Origin: a bacterium
Lineage (GTDB): Bacteria > Bacillota_A > Clostridia > Lachnospirales > Lachnospiraceae
Assembly: GCA_004562915.1 (NCBI GenBank)
Contig: SFQZ01000070.1
Span: 1 to 19,222 of the forward strand
Reading direction: 5' to 3'
DNA: 19,222 bases
Part shown: positions 11,777 to 19,222 of the stretch, in pieces
How the letters are laid out: every line of letters begins with the position of its first letter
Numbering within the stretch: the stretch's first letter is position 1
Program-made: the position numbers and the translations under genes
Notes under the pieces: generated by a model
Seen by the model: only the letters and a program-made list of their open reading frames with translations
The model's database searches: none
Told to the model about the DNA's origin: nothing

Positions 11777-12682
11777 TTGAAGTATTTATTTAACCATCAA
11801 ATAAATAACTGGCTGGATTGGATTATGGTATATCGGGAACTTTCAGAATTTTTACCGATGATTAAATCGATTTTCAGACGAGAAAATTTAGAGTTGGAAC
11901 CATATCTCGGCTGTATGTCAGGAACTCATTTTGTCGCTAGATTTGGTAACGCTGTAATTAAAATATATGCTCCGGAAGAAAGTGGGAATGAGAGTGGAGA
12001 TTCTATAACAGAAGTTTTGGGCCTTATGCATGCAGAGAAACATGGGGTAAATATTTCAAAATTACTTGCATATGGAGAGATAAAGGACAGATACACATTC
12101 TCATATATTATAACAGAGTATATTGATGGAATATCTTATGAAAATGCGAAGAAAAAAATGATTCCATCGCAGAGATATGAGATGGGTAGAATAGTTAGCA
12201 GTTTATGTAAAAGGATAAATATACAGGTGGATAAATTTGAATCGGTGGATATGAAGAAAGAAGCTGCAGAAAACCCCAGGTGGAGCGAATGGACAGAATC
12301 ATTTAATAGAGAACGGATTAGAAGTTATGGTGAAATCAGCAATTTTCAAAAGATATTTGTACATGGAGATTTGAGTGAAAATAATATTATTTTGAAAGAC
12401 GGTATTCCATACATAATAGATTTTGGTGAGTGTAAAGCTGCACCTATTCAGTATGAATATGCAGAAATTTTTAGATTTGACAGTGATTTTTTAAGAGGTT
12501 TTTTTGAAGAGAAATCACAAGACGAAATTATAGATGCTGCATTTTATGGATTGCTGCTTCATGATTTTGGCGCAGATATCTTGAAAAATCATATGAATAT
12601 AAAAACATGTGATTCCCTGGATGAGCTTCGCAGACAAATTAAAAACTTTTTACATTGCTCAAAATTACAAAATGGTGTATGA
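11777..12682 (+). CDS. APH/choline-kinase-fold phosphotransferase
   Basis: The 301-residue product carries the kinase-like fold used by aminoglycoside phosphotransferases and small-metabolite kinases: a lysine in VIKIY (K62), the catalytic loop HGDLSENN (H196, D198, N203) and the metal-binding DFG at 215-217. The substrate cannot be told, and resistance should not be assumed. The start chosen is a TTG at 11777 with GGAGA about 6 nt upstream; the next in-frame ATG (17th codon) lacks a clear SD. It is richer in A/T codons than the ribosomal genes beside it, hinting at acquisition or low expression. The DagK-like gene follows after 31 nt, probably in one operon. Confidence 0.78.
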   Translation: MKYLFNHQINNWLDWIMVYRELSEFLPMIKSIFRRENLELEPYLGCMSGTHFVARFGNAVIKIYAPEESGNESGDSITEVLGLMHAEKHGVNISKLLAYGEIKDRYTFSYIITEYIDGISYENAKKKMIPSQRYEMGRIVSSLCKRINIQVDKFESVDMKKEAAENPRWSEWTESFNRERIRSYGEISNFQKIFVHGDLSENNIILKDGIPYIIDFGECKAAPIQYEYAEIFRFDSDFLRGFFEEKSQDEIIDAAFYGLLLHDFGADILKNHMNIKTCDSLDELRRQIKNFLHCSKLQNGV

Positions 12683-12713
12683 TAATAGAACACTAAAAGA
12701 AAGGAGCGCAACT

Positions 12714-13604
12714 ATGAGCAAAAAACTTCTCTTTATATTTAATCCCAGATCAGGACGCGGCGAAATCCGGAATAAACTTCTGGATATCATTGATGTGTTT
12801 GTAAAGGGTGGCTATGAGGTAATCGCTCATCCTACTCAGGGTCCTATGGATGGCTGTCAGATGGTGCAGGAAATGGCGCAAGACGTGGATTTGATCGTTT
12901 GCAGCGGAGGGGATGGAACCCTGGACGAGGTAGTTACAGGTCTTATGAAGGCAAAAGCAAGCGTTCCCATAGGGTATATACCTGCTGGAAGTACCAATGA
13001 TTTTGCCAATAGTCTGGAGATACCCAGAGATATGGTAGAAGCTGCGAAAAATATCATAGAAGGCAAGCTTTATTCTTTTGATGTGGGGGATTTTAATAAA
13101 GATACTTTTGTGTATGTGGCAGCATTTGGATTATTCACAGATGTTTCTTATCAGACCAGCCAACATCTGAAAAACATGCTGGGGCATCTGGCCTATCTGA
13201 TGGAGGGATCAAAACGAATTTTTGATGTAAAAACTTATAAAGTAAAAGTGGAAGCCAATGCTAAGGTCTATGAAGGAGAATATCTTTATGGAATGATCAC
13301 AAACTCTCATTCTGTAGGTGGATTTAAGAATCTGATTGGTCCCGGAGTAGAGATGAATGACGGACTTTTTGAGGTTACGTTGATTAAAAAGCCTAATAAT
13401 CTTTTGGAATTGAATGAGATCATTGCAGCGCTTCTTAGTGCTAATGACAATACAAACATGATCGATGCATTCAAAACAGATTGTCTGGAACTGCATTCGG
13501 AAGAAAGTATCTCATGGACATTGGATGGAGAATTCGGCGGAGAACATACAGATGTTAAGATCAAGAATAAAAAGCAGGCACTCGATATTCTCATCAACCC
13601 TTGA
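12714..13604 (+). CDS. YegS/DagK-family lipid kinase
   Basis: From the ATG at 12714 the product is 296 residues. It has FNPRSGRG at 9-16, the nucleotide-binding GGDGT at 65-69 and IPAGSTNDFANSL at 89-101, followed by the beta-sandwich C-terminal domain. The family phosphorylates diacylglycerol or related lipids at the inner membrane face and recycles lipid for phosphatidic acid. Exact substrate is uncertain (DgkB or YegS type). AAGGAG at 12701-12706 is 7 nt before this ATG; a longer in-frame reading from 12609 overlaps the preceding gene and has no such signal. The aldolase promoter overlaps its stop codon. Confidence 0.9.
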   Translation: MSKKLLFIFNPRSGRGEIRNKLLDIIDVFVKGGYEVIAHPTQGPMDGCQMVQEMAQDVDLIVCSGGDGTLDEVVTGLMKAKASVPIGYIPAGSTNDFANSLEIPRDMVEAAKNIIEGKLYSFDVGDFNKDTFVYVAAFGLFTDVSYQTSQHLKNMLGHLAYLMEGSKRIFDVKTYKVKVEANAKVYEGEYLYGMITNSHSVGGFKNLIGPGVEMNDGLFEVTLIKKPNNLLELNEIIAALLSANDNTNMIDAFKTDCLELHSEESISWTLDGEFGGEHTDVKIKNKKQALDILINP

Positions 13605-13629
13605 ATTTCCTAAAAAATTGGGGTATAAT
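13601..13629 (+). promoter_or_regulatory. Promoter of the aldolase gene
   Basis: TTGAAT (13601-13606) and TATAAT (13624-13629) are 17 bp apart, near-consensus sigma-A. The -35 overlaps the stop codon of the lipid kinase gene. Start of transcription is expected near 13636. Confidence 0.88.
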
Positions 13630-13641
13630 AGATGTGAAATC

Positions 13642-13678
13642 GGTAACAGTGCGCAAGTAAACGGAAATAACTGTTGCC
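13642..13678 (+). other. Hairpin in the aldolase leader
   Basis: GGTAACAGT (13642-13650) pairs with ACTGTTGCC (13670-13678) over 9 positions with one G-U, loop of 19 nt. It begins about 6 nt from the predicted transcript start, so it may act as a 5' stabiliser. Confidence 0.55.
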
Positions 13679-13712
13679 TAAATAAGAAAACGCGAACGTA
13701 GGAGGTTTCATA

Positions 13713-14576
13713 ATGTTAGTATCAGCTACTGAAATGTTAAAAAAAGCAAAAGCTGGCCATTATGCTGTAGGTCAGTTCAACATCAATAACCTGGAATGGA
13801 CAAAAGCGATTCTTCTGACAGCTCAGGAATGCAATTCTCCGGTTATTCTGGGAGTATCTGAAGGCGCAGGAAAATACATGACTGGTTACAAAACTGTAGT
13901 TGGCATGGTAAATGGTATGCTGGAAGAACTGAATATCACTGTTCCGGTTGCTCTGCATCTGGATCACGGCAGCTACGAAGGATGTCTGAAGTGCGTGGAA
14001 GCAGGATTTTCATCCATTATGTTCGATGGTTCTCATTATCCGATCGAAGAAAATGTTGAGAAAACAAAAGAACTGGTTAAGATTTGTGCAGAGCATGGAA
14101 TGTCCCTGGAAGCAGAAGTTGGTTCCATCGGTGGTGAAGAAGATGGAGTAATCGGAATGGGAGAATGTGCTGATCCTCAGGAATGCAAGATGATTGCAGA
14201 TCTGGGTATTGATTTCCTGGCAGCAGGTATCGGTAACATTCATGGAAAATATCCGGCAAACTGGAAAGGTCTGAGCTTTGAAACTCTGGATGCTATTCAG
14301 AAACTGACAGGTGATATGCCTTTGGTACTTCACGGCGGTACAGGTATCCCAGCTGATATGATCAAAAAAGCTATTGATCTGGGTGTATCCAAGATCAATG
14401 TAAATACCGAATGCCAGCTGTCATTTGCTGCAGCAACACGTGAATATATTGAAGCAGGTAAAGATCAGCAGGGTAAAGGCTATGACCCAAGAAAACTGTT
14501 GGCACCTGGTACAGAAGCTATCAAAGCAACTGTAAAAGAAAAAATGGAATTGTTCGGTTCTGTTAACAAAGCTTGA
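13713..14576 (+). CDS. fba: Fructose-1,6-bisphosphate aldolase, class II
   Basis: Zinc-dependent aldolase that splits fructose-1,6-bisphosphate into dihydroxyacetone phosphate and glyceraldehyde-3-phosphate in glycolysis. The 287-residue product shows HLDHGS (catalytic D84, zinc ligand H85), EAEVGSIGGEEDG near 133-145, GNIHGKYP (H177), LVLHGGTGIP (H207) and the phosphate-binding SKINVNTE. Related tagatose- or ketose-bisphosphate aldolases share these motifs, but the length and sequence style fit glycolytic Fba. AGGAGG precedes the ATG. It is monocistronic, with its own promoter and a strong terminator. Confidence 0.95.
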   Translation: MLVSATEMLKKAKAGHYAVGQFNINNLEWTKAILLTAQECNSPVILGVSEGAGKYMTGYKTVVGMVNGMLEELNITVPVALHLDHGSYEGCLKCVEAGFSSIMFDGSHYPIEENVEKTKELVKICAEHGMSLEAEVGSIGGEEDGVIGMGECADPQECKMIADLGIDFLAAGIGNIHGKYPANWKGLSFETLDAIQKLTGDMPLVLHGGTGIPADMIKKAIDLGVSKINVNTECQLSFAAATREYIEAGKDQQGKGYDPRKLLAPGTEAIKATVKEKMELFGSVNKA

Positions 14577-14592
14577 TGTTTGTAAGGTCTGG

Positions 14593-14629
14593 GGCAGTCC
14601 ACTTCGTAAGTTAAGTGGACTGCCTTTTT
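14593..14629 (+). terminator. Intrinsic terminator of fba
   Basis: GGCAGTCCACTT (14593-14604) pairs perfectly with AAGTGGACTGCC (14613-14624), loop of 8 nt, followed by TTTTT at 14625-14629. A group II intron remnant starts 3 nt after the T-run; terminators of this kind are the known target of class C introns. Confidence 0.95.
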
Positions 14630-14632
14630 CTC

Positions 14633-14999
14633 GTGCGCCTTGCGGCGCACGTCGCTAATGGATGAAAGTTCCTAATCCGCCCTGGTAGTGGGAAGGATAC
14701 AGCCAAGACCAAGGGTATCCATCGTGAGAAAGTAAAAACCAAGTACCGAATGATGAGAGCTTTAAAACTCGAACATTGGAAGGCAATGGAACTTGCCATG
14801 AGCCGAAAGAAGTATTGGAGAATGTCAACTGCGTTAGGCTCAGTGATAACGAATAAAATAATAGCCAGGCCAGGATACACATCCATGATCGACTATTATC
14901 TAACAGTTTGTGAAAACGAAAGAACCGCCGTGTACCGAGCGGTACGCACGGTGGTGTGAGAGGTCGGCTAATCAACTAATGGTTAGCCTCCTACTCGAT
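14633..14999 (+). mobile_element. Group IIC intron remnant with internal deletion
   Basis: The 5' end GTGCGCC pairs with GGCGCAC (14633-14651), followed by typical domain I sequence (GATGAAAGTTCC, TAGTGGGAAGGATACAGCC, CAAGGGTATCC) to about 14720. Domain V is clear: ACCGCCGTG (14924-14932) with CACGGTGGT (14947-14955), distal GTACC-GAGC-GGTAC, and a CGC triad. Domain VI pairs GGCTAATCA (14966-14974) with TGGTTAGCC (14980-14988), and CCTACTCGAT ends the intron (3' end about 14999, plus or minus 2). At 367 nt most of domains I-IV and the maturase ORF are missing. Its place just after the fba terminator is characteristic of class C. It should be unable to move by itself. Confidence 0.88.
14726..14917 (+). 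pseudogene. 3' fragment of the intron maturase (reverse transcriptase) gene
   Basis: In the frame of the ATG at 14750 the DNA reads EKVKTKYRMMRALKLEHWKA, then MELAMSRKKYWRMSTALG and SVITNKIIARPGYTSMIDYY. This resembles the C-terminal thumb/maturase and DNA-binding end of group II intron reverse transcriptases (compare the common SRKGYWR motif). The catalytic polymerase domains are absent: the 5' part of the gene was lost in the deletion that joins domain I to this segment. The frame runs on by chance through domain V to a stop at 14957-14959. Not expected to be functional. Confidence 0.75.
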
Positions 15000-15029
15000 T
15001 TATCATCTATGACAGAAAGGTTAAGAAAA

Positions 15030-17144
15030 ATGAGTGAGTATGTGAATGTGGTTGAGATATTTGGAGAAAATGTTTTTAATGATTCCGTGATGCAGGCGCG
15101 ACTGCCGAAAAAAGTATACAAGGAACTAAAACAGACAATCGAAGAAGGAAAAGAACTGACACTCGAGATTGCAGATGTAGTTGCTCACGAGATGAAAGAG
15201 TGGGCGATTGAAAAGGGGGCTACTCATTACAGCCATTGGTTTCAGCCGCTGACAGGTGTGACGGCTGAGAAACATGATGCATTTATTACTGCGCCTAAGC
15301 CGGATGGAAAGGTACTTATGAGTTTTTCCGGTAAAGAATTGATCAAGGGTGAACCAGATGCATCTTCATTTCCGTCTGGCGGACTTCGTGCTACCTTTGA
15401 GGCAAGAGGATATACGGCATGGGATTGTACCTCACCGGCATTTGTGCGCCAGGATGCAGCTGGGGCTACTCTGTGCATTCCAACGGCATTTTGTTCCTAT
15501 ACAGGAGAGGCACTGGATCAGAAAACACCGCTGCTCAGGTCCATGGAGGCAATCAACAAAGAATCCCTTCGGCTGATTCGCCTTTTTGGAAACACAACAT
15601 CAAAAAAAGTGACACCTTCTGTTGGTGCGGAACAGGAATACTTTCTTGTAGATGCAAAAAAATTTATGGAGAGAAAGGATCTGATCTACACAGGTAGAAC
15701 TTTGTTTGGTGCAATGCCGCCAAAAGGACAGGAACTGGATGACCATTATTTTGGAACGATCCGGCAGAAAATTGCTGCATATATGAGGGATGTCAACGAA
15801 GAGTTGTGGAAACTTGGAGTATCTGCCAAAACACAGCATAATGAAGTTGCACCGGCACAGCATGAGCTTGCCCCGATCTATGCCCCGGCTAATATTGCAG
15901 TGGATCACAATCAGATCATCATGCAGACATTAAAACGTGTGGCCAGAAAGCATGAGTTAAAGTGTCTGCTTCATGAAAAACCATTTGCAGGAGTCAATGG
16001 TTCCGGTAAACATGATAACTGGTCTCTGGTGACGGATGATGGTATCAATCTTCTTGATCCGGGAAAAACGCCTCATGAAAATATACAGTTTTTGCTTGTA
16101 TTAAGCTGTATTTTAAAAGCCGTTGATCGTCATGCAGATCTTTTGCGAGAGTCAGCAGCTGATGTGGGAAATGACCATCGTCTGGGAGCTAATGAAGCAC
16201 CACCAGCGATTATTTCCATTTATCTTGGCGAACAGCTGGAGGATGTGGTAGAACAGTTGGTAAATACAGGTACGGCGGATCACAGTCTGAAAGGCGGAAG
16301 ACTGATGACAGGAGTTCGTACACTTCCGGATCTGGCAAAAGATGCTACGGACAGAAACAGAACTTCTCCGTTTGCTTTTACAGGAAACAAATTTGAATTC
16401 CGTATGGTTGGTTCCAGAGATTCTGTAGCTTCTCCTAATATTGTTCTGAACACTATTGTTGCGGAAGCATTCAGTGAAGCAAGTGGAGTACTCGAAAATG
16501 CTGAGAATTTTGAAGAAGCGGTACATGATCTAATCAAGAAAAATTGTGCCGATCACCAGAGAATTATATTCAATGGCAATGGTTATTCTGATGAATGGGT
16601 GGAAGAGGCGAAACGCAGAGGGCTGCCCAATATTTCATCCATGGTAGATGCTATTCCGGCTCTGGTTACAGAAAAATCCATCAATCTCTTTGGAAAATTC
16701 CACGTATTTACCAAGGCAGAACTGGAATCACGTGTAGAAGTAAAATATGAGACATATTCAAAGGCTGTCAATGTGGAGGCTCGTGCGATGATTGATATCG
16801 CAAGCAAACAGATTATTCCGGCAGTGATCCGATATGCAAAATCTCTGGCTGATGCGGTGAATGCAATAGGGTCTGTGGAAGGTGCAGATATCAGTGTGGA
16901 AAAAGATCTTCTCCTGCAGACAACCGAACTTTTAAAAGAGACACAGACAGCTTTGGGTGTTTTGAAACAGAAAACAGAATCGGCAGGTCTTATGGAAGAA
17001 GGAGAGCGTCGTGCCAGATACTATCACGCTGAAGTAAGTACGGCTATGGAAGCATTGAGAAAACCGGTAGATCAGCTGGAAATGATTGTAGATAAAGAAA
17101 TGTGGCCGATGCCGTCCTATGGAGATCTGATGTTTGAAGTATAA
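15030..17144 (+). CDS. glnN: Glutamine synthetase type III
   Basis: Makes glutamine from glutamate and ammonia with ATP in the cytosol. From the ATG at 15030 the product is 704 residues, the usual GSIII size, beginning MSEYVNVVEIFGENVFNDSV. GSIII-type blocks are KGATHYSHWFQPLTG, VGAEQEYFLVD, NEVAPAQHELAPIY and NGSGKHDNWSLV, covering the glutamate, metal and ATP sites. GAAAGG at 15015-15020 lies 9 nt before this ATG. The open frame extends upstream to 14910, but that part is intron sequence, so it is not coding; an ATG at 15009 is also less well placed. The intron remnant between the fba terminator and this gene may have displaced or altered its promoter. Confidence 0.95.
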   Translation: MSEYVNVVEIFGENVFNDSVMQARLPKKVYKELKQTIEEGKELTLEIADVVAHEMKEWAIEKGATHYSHWFQPLTGVTAEKHDAFITAPKPDGKVLMSFSGKELIKGEPDASSFPSGGLRATFEARGYTAWDCTSPAFVRQDAAGATLCIPTAFCSYTGEALDQKTPLLRSMEAINKESLRLIRLFGNTTSKKVTPSVGAEQEYFLVDAKKFMERKDLIYTGRTLFGAMPPKGQELDDHYFGTIRQKIAAYMRDVNEELWKLGVSAKTQHNEVAPAQHELAPIYAPANIAVDHNQIIMQTLKRVARKHELKCLLHEKPFAGVNGSGKHDNWSLVTDDGINLLDPGKTPHENIQFLLVLSCILKAVDRHADLLRESAADVGNDHRLGANEAPPAIISIYLGEQLEDVVEQLVNTGTADHSLKGGRLMTGVRTLPDLAKDATDRNRTSPFAFTGNKFEFRMVGSRDSVASPNIVLNTIVAEAFSEASGVLENAENFEEAVHDLIKKNCADHQRIIFNGNGYSDEWVEEAKRRGLPNISSMVDAIPALVTEKSINLFGKFHVFTKAELESRVEVKYETYSKAVNVEARAMIDIASKQIIPAVIRYAKSLADAVNAIGSVEGADISVEKDLLLQTTELLKETQTALGVLKQKTESAGLMEEGERRARYYHAEVSTAMEALRKPVDQLEMIVDKEMWPMPSYGDLMFEV

Positions 17145-17165
17145 AATGTATGTTAAAAAAGGAGG

Positions 17166-17194
17166 GTGCCAGGTAGCTTCAAGTTACCTGGCAC
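17166..17194 (+). terminator. Perfect hairpin after glnN (terminator-like)
   Basis: GTGCCAGGTA (17166-17175) pairs perfectly with TACCTGGCAC (17185-17194), loop of 9 nt, 22 nt after the glnN stop. The following TATTATG is not a true T-run, so termination is likely but not certain. Confidence 0.6.
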
Positions 17195-17319
17195 TATTAT
17201 GAAAAAGTTTATCAAAAAAGTAATTAGCATGTTTCTATGATGTTATTATATGAGATAGAAATGAAGAAATCATGATATAGAAATGAATGTATTTTAAAAG
17301 ATAAATGAACAAAATATGA

Positions 17320-17357
17320 ATGATGCTAGGGTCAAAAGCTTTTGCCCCTAACATCAT
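17320..17357. repeat. Near-perfect 38-bp palindrome upstream of the MoxR gene
   Basis: ATGATG, TAGGG and CAAAAG on the left mirror CTTTTG, CCCTA and CATCAT on the right, with two mismatched positions out of 19 and no loop (centre AGCT). It lies in an A/T-rich 272-bp gap. It could be a protein-binding site, a terminator-like RNA hairpin or the trace of a palindromic insertion. No T-run follows. Confidence 0.7.
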
Positions 17358-17377
17358 ATGAATAAGACTTTATTGGT

Positions 17378-17383
17378 TATAAT
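17378..17383 (+). promoter_or_regulatory. Possible -10 box before the MoxR-type gene
   Basis: TATAAT lies 39 nt before the start codon, but no -35 is recognisable at 16-18 bp (CATATG at 17355-17360). The large palindrome ends 20 bp upstream, where an activator or repressor could act. Confidence 0.45.
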
Positions 17384-17416
17384 GGATAAAACATGAAAAT
17401 AAATGGAGGGAATGCG

Positions 17417-18343
17417 ATGGAGGTTTTGCAATATCTTGAGATGCAGAAGATAAATCCTGCGTTGATTCAGGAAGTGGAAAGGTTTCGGCAGATGTATTCA
17501 GTGGACGAAAAAGTTCAGCATCGGATTGTCCAGCCTGTGATGCCCTTTTATGGAAAAGAAATTCTGGAGATGGGGATTGCTGCACTTTTACAGAAAGAAA
17601 ATCTGTTGCTCACCGGTTCTAAGGCGACAGGAAAGAATGTGTTGGCGGAAAATCTTGCGTGGATTTTCGGAAGACCTTCTTATAATATTTCTTTTCATGT
17701 CAATATAGGAAGCGCAGAACTGATTGGTACGGATACCTTTGAGGATAATCAGGTTAAGCTGAGGAAGGGAAGTATCTACCAATGTGCTCAGTATGGCGGA
17801 TTCGGAATACTGGACGAGATCAATATGGCAAAAAATGATGCGGTATCTGTATTGCATGCAACTCTGGATTACAGAAGGAGTATTGATGTTCCTGGATATG
17901 ATAAAATTGATCTTCATGAAGCGGCCAGGTTTATTGGGACTATGAATTATGGCTATGCAGGCACAAAGGAATTGAATGAAGCTCTGGTATCCCGTTTTCT
18001 GGTGATTGATATGCCGGAACAGACGGAAGCTACATTGGAAAAAATATTTACCACAACATTTCCGGACGGAAAGAAAGAAGCCATGGAACAATTTATCGGT
18101 TTATTCCTCGATCTTCAGATGAAAGCAGAAAATGGAGAAATTTCAACGAAACCTCTGGATCTTCGGGGAATTCTTGCGGCGCTTCGGACAGTACGTCAGG
18201 GGCTTTCTCCGGCAGCAGCAATACGTATGGGAGTGATCAACAAGTGCTTTGACACCTTTGAGAAAGAAATAGTGGAGGATGTGGTGATGACACGGATTCC
18301 GGAAGAATGGAAAACAGAGGATGTTTTTAATGACACTTTTTAA
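17417..18343 (+). CDS. MoxR-like AAA ATPase
   Basis: The 308-residue product is an AAA-type ATPase of the MoxR/AAA_5 group, chaperone-like enzymes that usually work with VWA-domain partners encoded next door. Visible motifs are Walker A GSKATGKN (67-74, with N where T or S is usual), Walker B ILDE (131-134), the sensor-1 region GTMNYGYAG and an arginine-finger-like SRF. The ATG at 17417 has GGAGGG 6 nt upstream; an in-frame ATG at 17393 has no SD and is rejected. The next gene starts 40 nt later. Client process is unknown. Confidence 0.88.
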   Translation: MEVLQYLEMQKINPALIQEVERFRQMYSVDEKVQHRIVQPVMPFYGKEILEMGIAALLQKENLLLTGSKATGKNVLAENLAWIFGRPSYNISFHVNIGSAELIGTDTFEDNQVKLRKGSIYQCAQYGGFGILDEINMAKNDAVSVLHATLDYRRSIDVPGYDKIDLHEAARFIGTMNYGYAGTKELNEALVSRFLVIDMPEQTEATLEKIFTTTFPDGKKEAMEQFIGLFLDLQMKAENGEISTKPLDLRGILAALRTVRQGLSPAAAIRMGVINKCFDTFEKEIVEDVVMTRIPEEWKTEDVFNDTF

Positions 18344-18383
18344 AAAGTGATTCGTAAAGTGTTTTTAGCGAGGGGGTGAGTTT

Positions 18384-19222
18384 ATGGAAGAGCGCCAGAT
18401 GGAAATTGCCAACCGTATGAGAAATCTGATATGGACCGTGTGTGGAGATTATACTATGGAAGCAAAGCCTGATGTAGAGGGATTTTTGCGATGTAAATAT
18501 ATTGCGCTTTATGATGGGATTAAACAGGGAGCTTTTGCAAAATATTTTGATAAGGAATCGTTAAGCATGTATCTTGTTAAAAAGGTTTATCTTCAGGCGC
18601 AGGAAGGACCTTTGATGGAAATAGCCAGATTGTGTATGGAGGAGGTTGTAGGCAGCAGAATCGCCGGAGAGAGAAAAGGGGTAGACAGTATCCGTAAAAA
18701 AGCTTATGAGTATGTGCTTGATCATGATCTGGAACATCTTCTCCATCATGACCTGGGAAGGCTGAAGATTGCAATCATGAGAGATGCGCTGATGGGTGGC
18801 AGTATTCAGGAAAAAAAGTTACAGGAGCGGATGGACAGTCTGCATGAACTGAGAGATGCGAAAGATACAATGGAAGTGATCCGCAAAATTGATGAGTGCT
18901 ATAATTCCTGGGTGGATCCGGAATTTGAAAAGAAGGTGGGGAATCTGGAGCAGGTGCTGTCAGTGACTATGGAAGAACTGGTGGAGTATGACTGGAGGGA
19001 TTTTCTTACAGAAGAGATGTACGAAGAAAATTTTGAGGCATATCTGGAGCAGATGAGTCAGCAGATGACAGCCACAGGCGGAGATTATGAGGGAAAGGAT
19101 AAAGCAAAGCAAAGCGCTCATAAAATACTCCGTGTCACGGAAGAGGAACTGAAAAAAGTTTATACCTATGTTGAACTGAATTTTGGAAAAACATATCTTA
19201 CTCCACTGGAAGAAAAGAAAAT
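18384..19222 (+). CDS. Probable MoxR partner protein (5' part, runs off the window)
   Basis: An open frame of 279 codons from the ATG at 18384 continues past the window end. AGGGGGTG (18371-18378) precedes it and the MoxR gene ends 40 nt upstream, so an operon is likely. The visible part, MEERQMEIANRMRNLIWTVC onward, is acidic and mostly helical, with a histidine-rich HDLEHLLHHDLGR stretch (about residues 114-126); no membrane segment and no signal peptide. In MoxR loci the partner usually has a C-terminal VWA domain with a MIDAS DxSxS motif; that part would lie outside the window, so the assignment is inference. Confidence 0.7.
   Translation, partial: MEERQMEIANRMRNLIWTVCGDYTMEAKPDVEGFLRCKYIALYDGIKQGAFAKYFDKESLSMYLVKKVYLQAQEGPLMEIARLCMEEVVGSRIAGERKGVDSIRKKAYEYVLDHDLEHLLHHDLGRLKIAIMRDALMGGSIQEKKLQERMDSLHELRDAKDTMEVIRKIDECYNSWVDPEFEKKVGNLEQVLSVTMEELVEYDWRDFLTEEMYEENFEAYLEQMSQQMTATGGDYEGKDKAKQSAHKILRVTEEELKKVYTYVELNFGKTYLTPLEEKK

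Noticed and set aside
11777..12682. Aminoglycoside resistance gene
   Set aside because: Only the general APH fold is seen; no feature ties it to antibiotics, so the substrate is left open.
13465..13701. 78-codon plus-strand frame across the lipid kinase end
   Set aside because: It overlaps the kinase gene in another frame and the fba promoter, with no domain or SD.
14750..14959. Independent 69-residue gene
   Set aside because: It is a fragment of a group II intron maturase that reads through domain V; treated as a pseudogene.
14910..15029. N-terminal extension of glutamine synthetase into the upstream frame
   Set aside because: The extension translates intron domain V-VI sequence; the ATG at 15030 has a proper SD and gives the family length.
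17199..17240. 13-codon ORF MKKFIKKVISMFL after glnN
   Set aside because: It resembles a short amphipathic or signal-like peptide but has no SD and overlaps A/T-rich non-coding sequence; chance is the simpler explanation.

Overview
The window is a stretch of a low-to-mid GC Firmicutes chromosome, most likely a Lachnospiraceae (Clostridium cluster XIVa, Blautia-like) gut anaerobe. I infer this from the fused spc and alpha ribosomal operons, the zinc-type S14 and L36, a small KOW protein between map and infA, a type III glutamine synthetase, a long L17 and a class C group II intron remnant. The assignment rests on gene content and style, not on a database match.

Region 1 (1-6384) is the end of the spc operon: rpsN (3' end only), rpsH, rplF, rplR, rpsE, rpmD, rplO, secY, adk, map, a KOW-domain gene and infA, all on the plus strand, closed by an intrinsic terminator. 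Most junctions are tight and several Shine-Dalgarno (SD) sequences overlap the previous stop codon. The rpsN-rpsH and rpsH-rplF gaps are exceptions: they are long and full of RNA-type inverted repeats.

Region 2 (6433-10409) is a separate alpha-operon transcript, rpmJ, rpsM, rpsK, rpsD, rpoA, rplQ, started by a strong sigma-A type promoter and ended by a terminator. Its non-coding parts are unusually elaborate: a 47-nt tandem duplication carrying SD-ATG units before rpmJ, a 382-nt multi-hairpin spacer before rpsM, and twin hairpins with the same loop motif before rplQ. rpsD sits inside this operon, so these leaders are candidates for ribosomal-protein feedback elements that do not match the usual Firmicutes arrangement.

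Region 3 (10429-14629) is mixed: a Crp/Fnr-type regulator, a four-helix RNA-like element with its own terminator, a divergent thioredoxin (minus) with a CMPC active site, an unusual APH-fold kinase read from a TTG start, a YegS/DagK-type lipid kinase, and class II fructose-bisphosphate aldolase with a clear promoter and terminator.

Region 4 (14633-19222) begins with a 367-nt group IIC intron remnant placed just after the aldolase terminator, the typical target of that class. The retained 5' end is fused to the 3' end of its maturase gene and domains V-VI. Then come type III glutamine synthetase, a near-perfect 38-bp palindrome, a MoxR-like AAA ATPase and the start of its probable partner protein, cut by the window edge.

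The best leads for something undescribed are the non-coding structures: a recurring ACTTAG/CTTAGT hairpin family (145-203, 689-732, 11198-11237), the duplicated SD-ATG leader of rpmJ, the rpsM leader, the twin-loop rplQ leader and the four-helix RNA at 11155-11293. All pairings were found by eye; none was folded by software.
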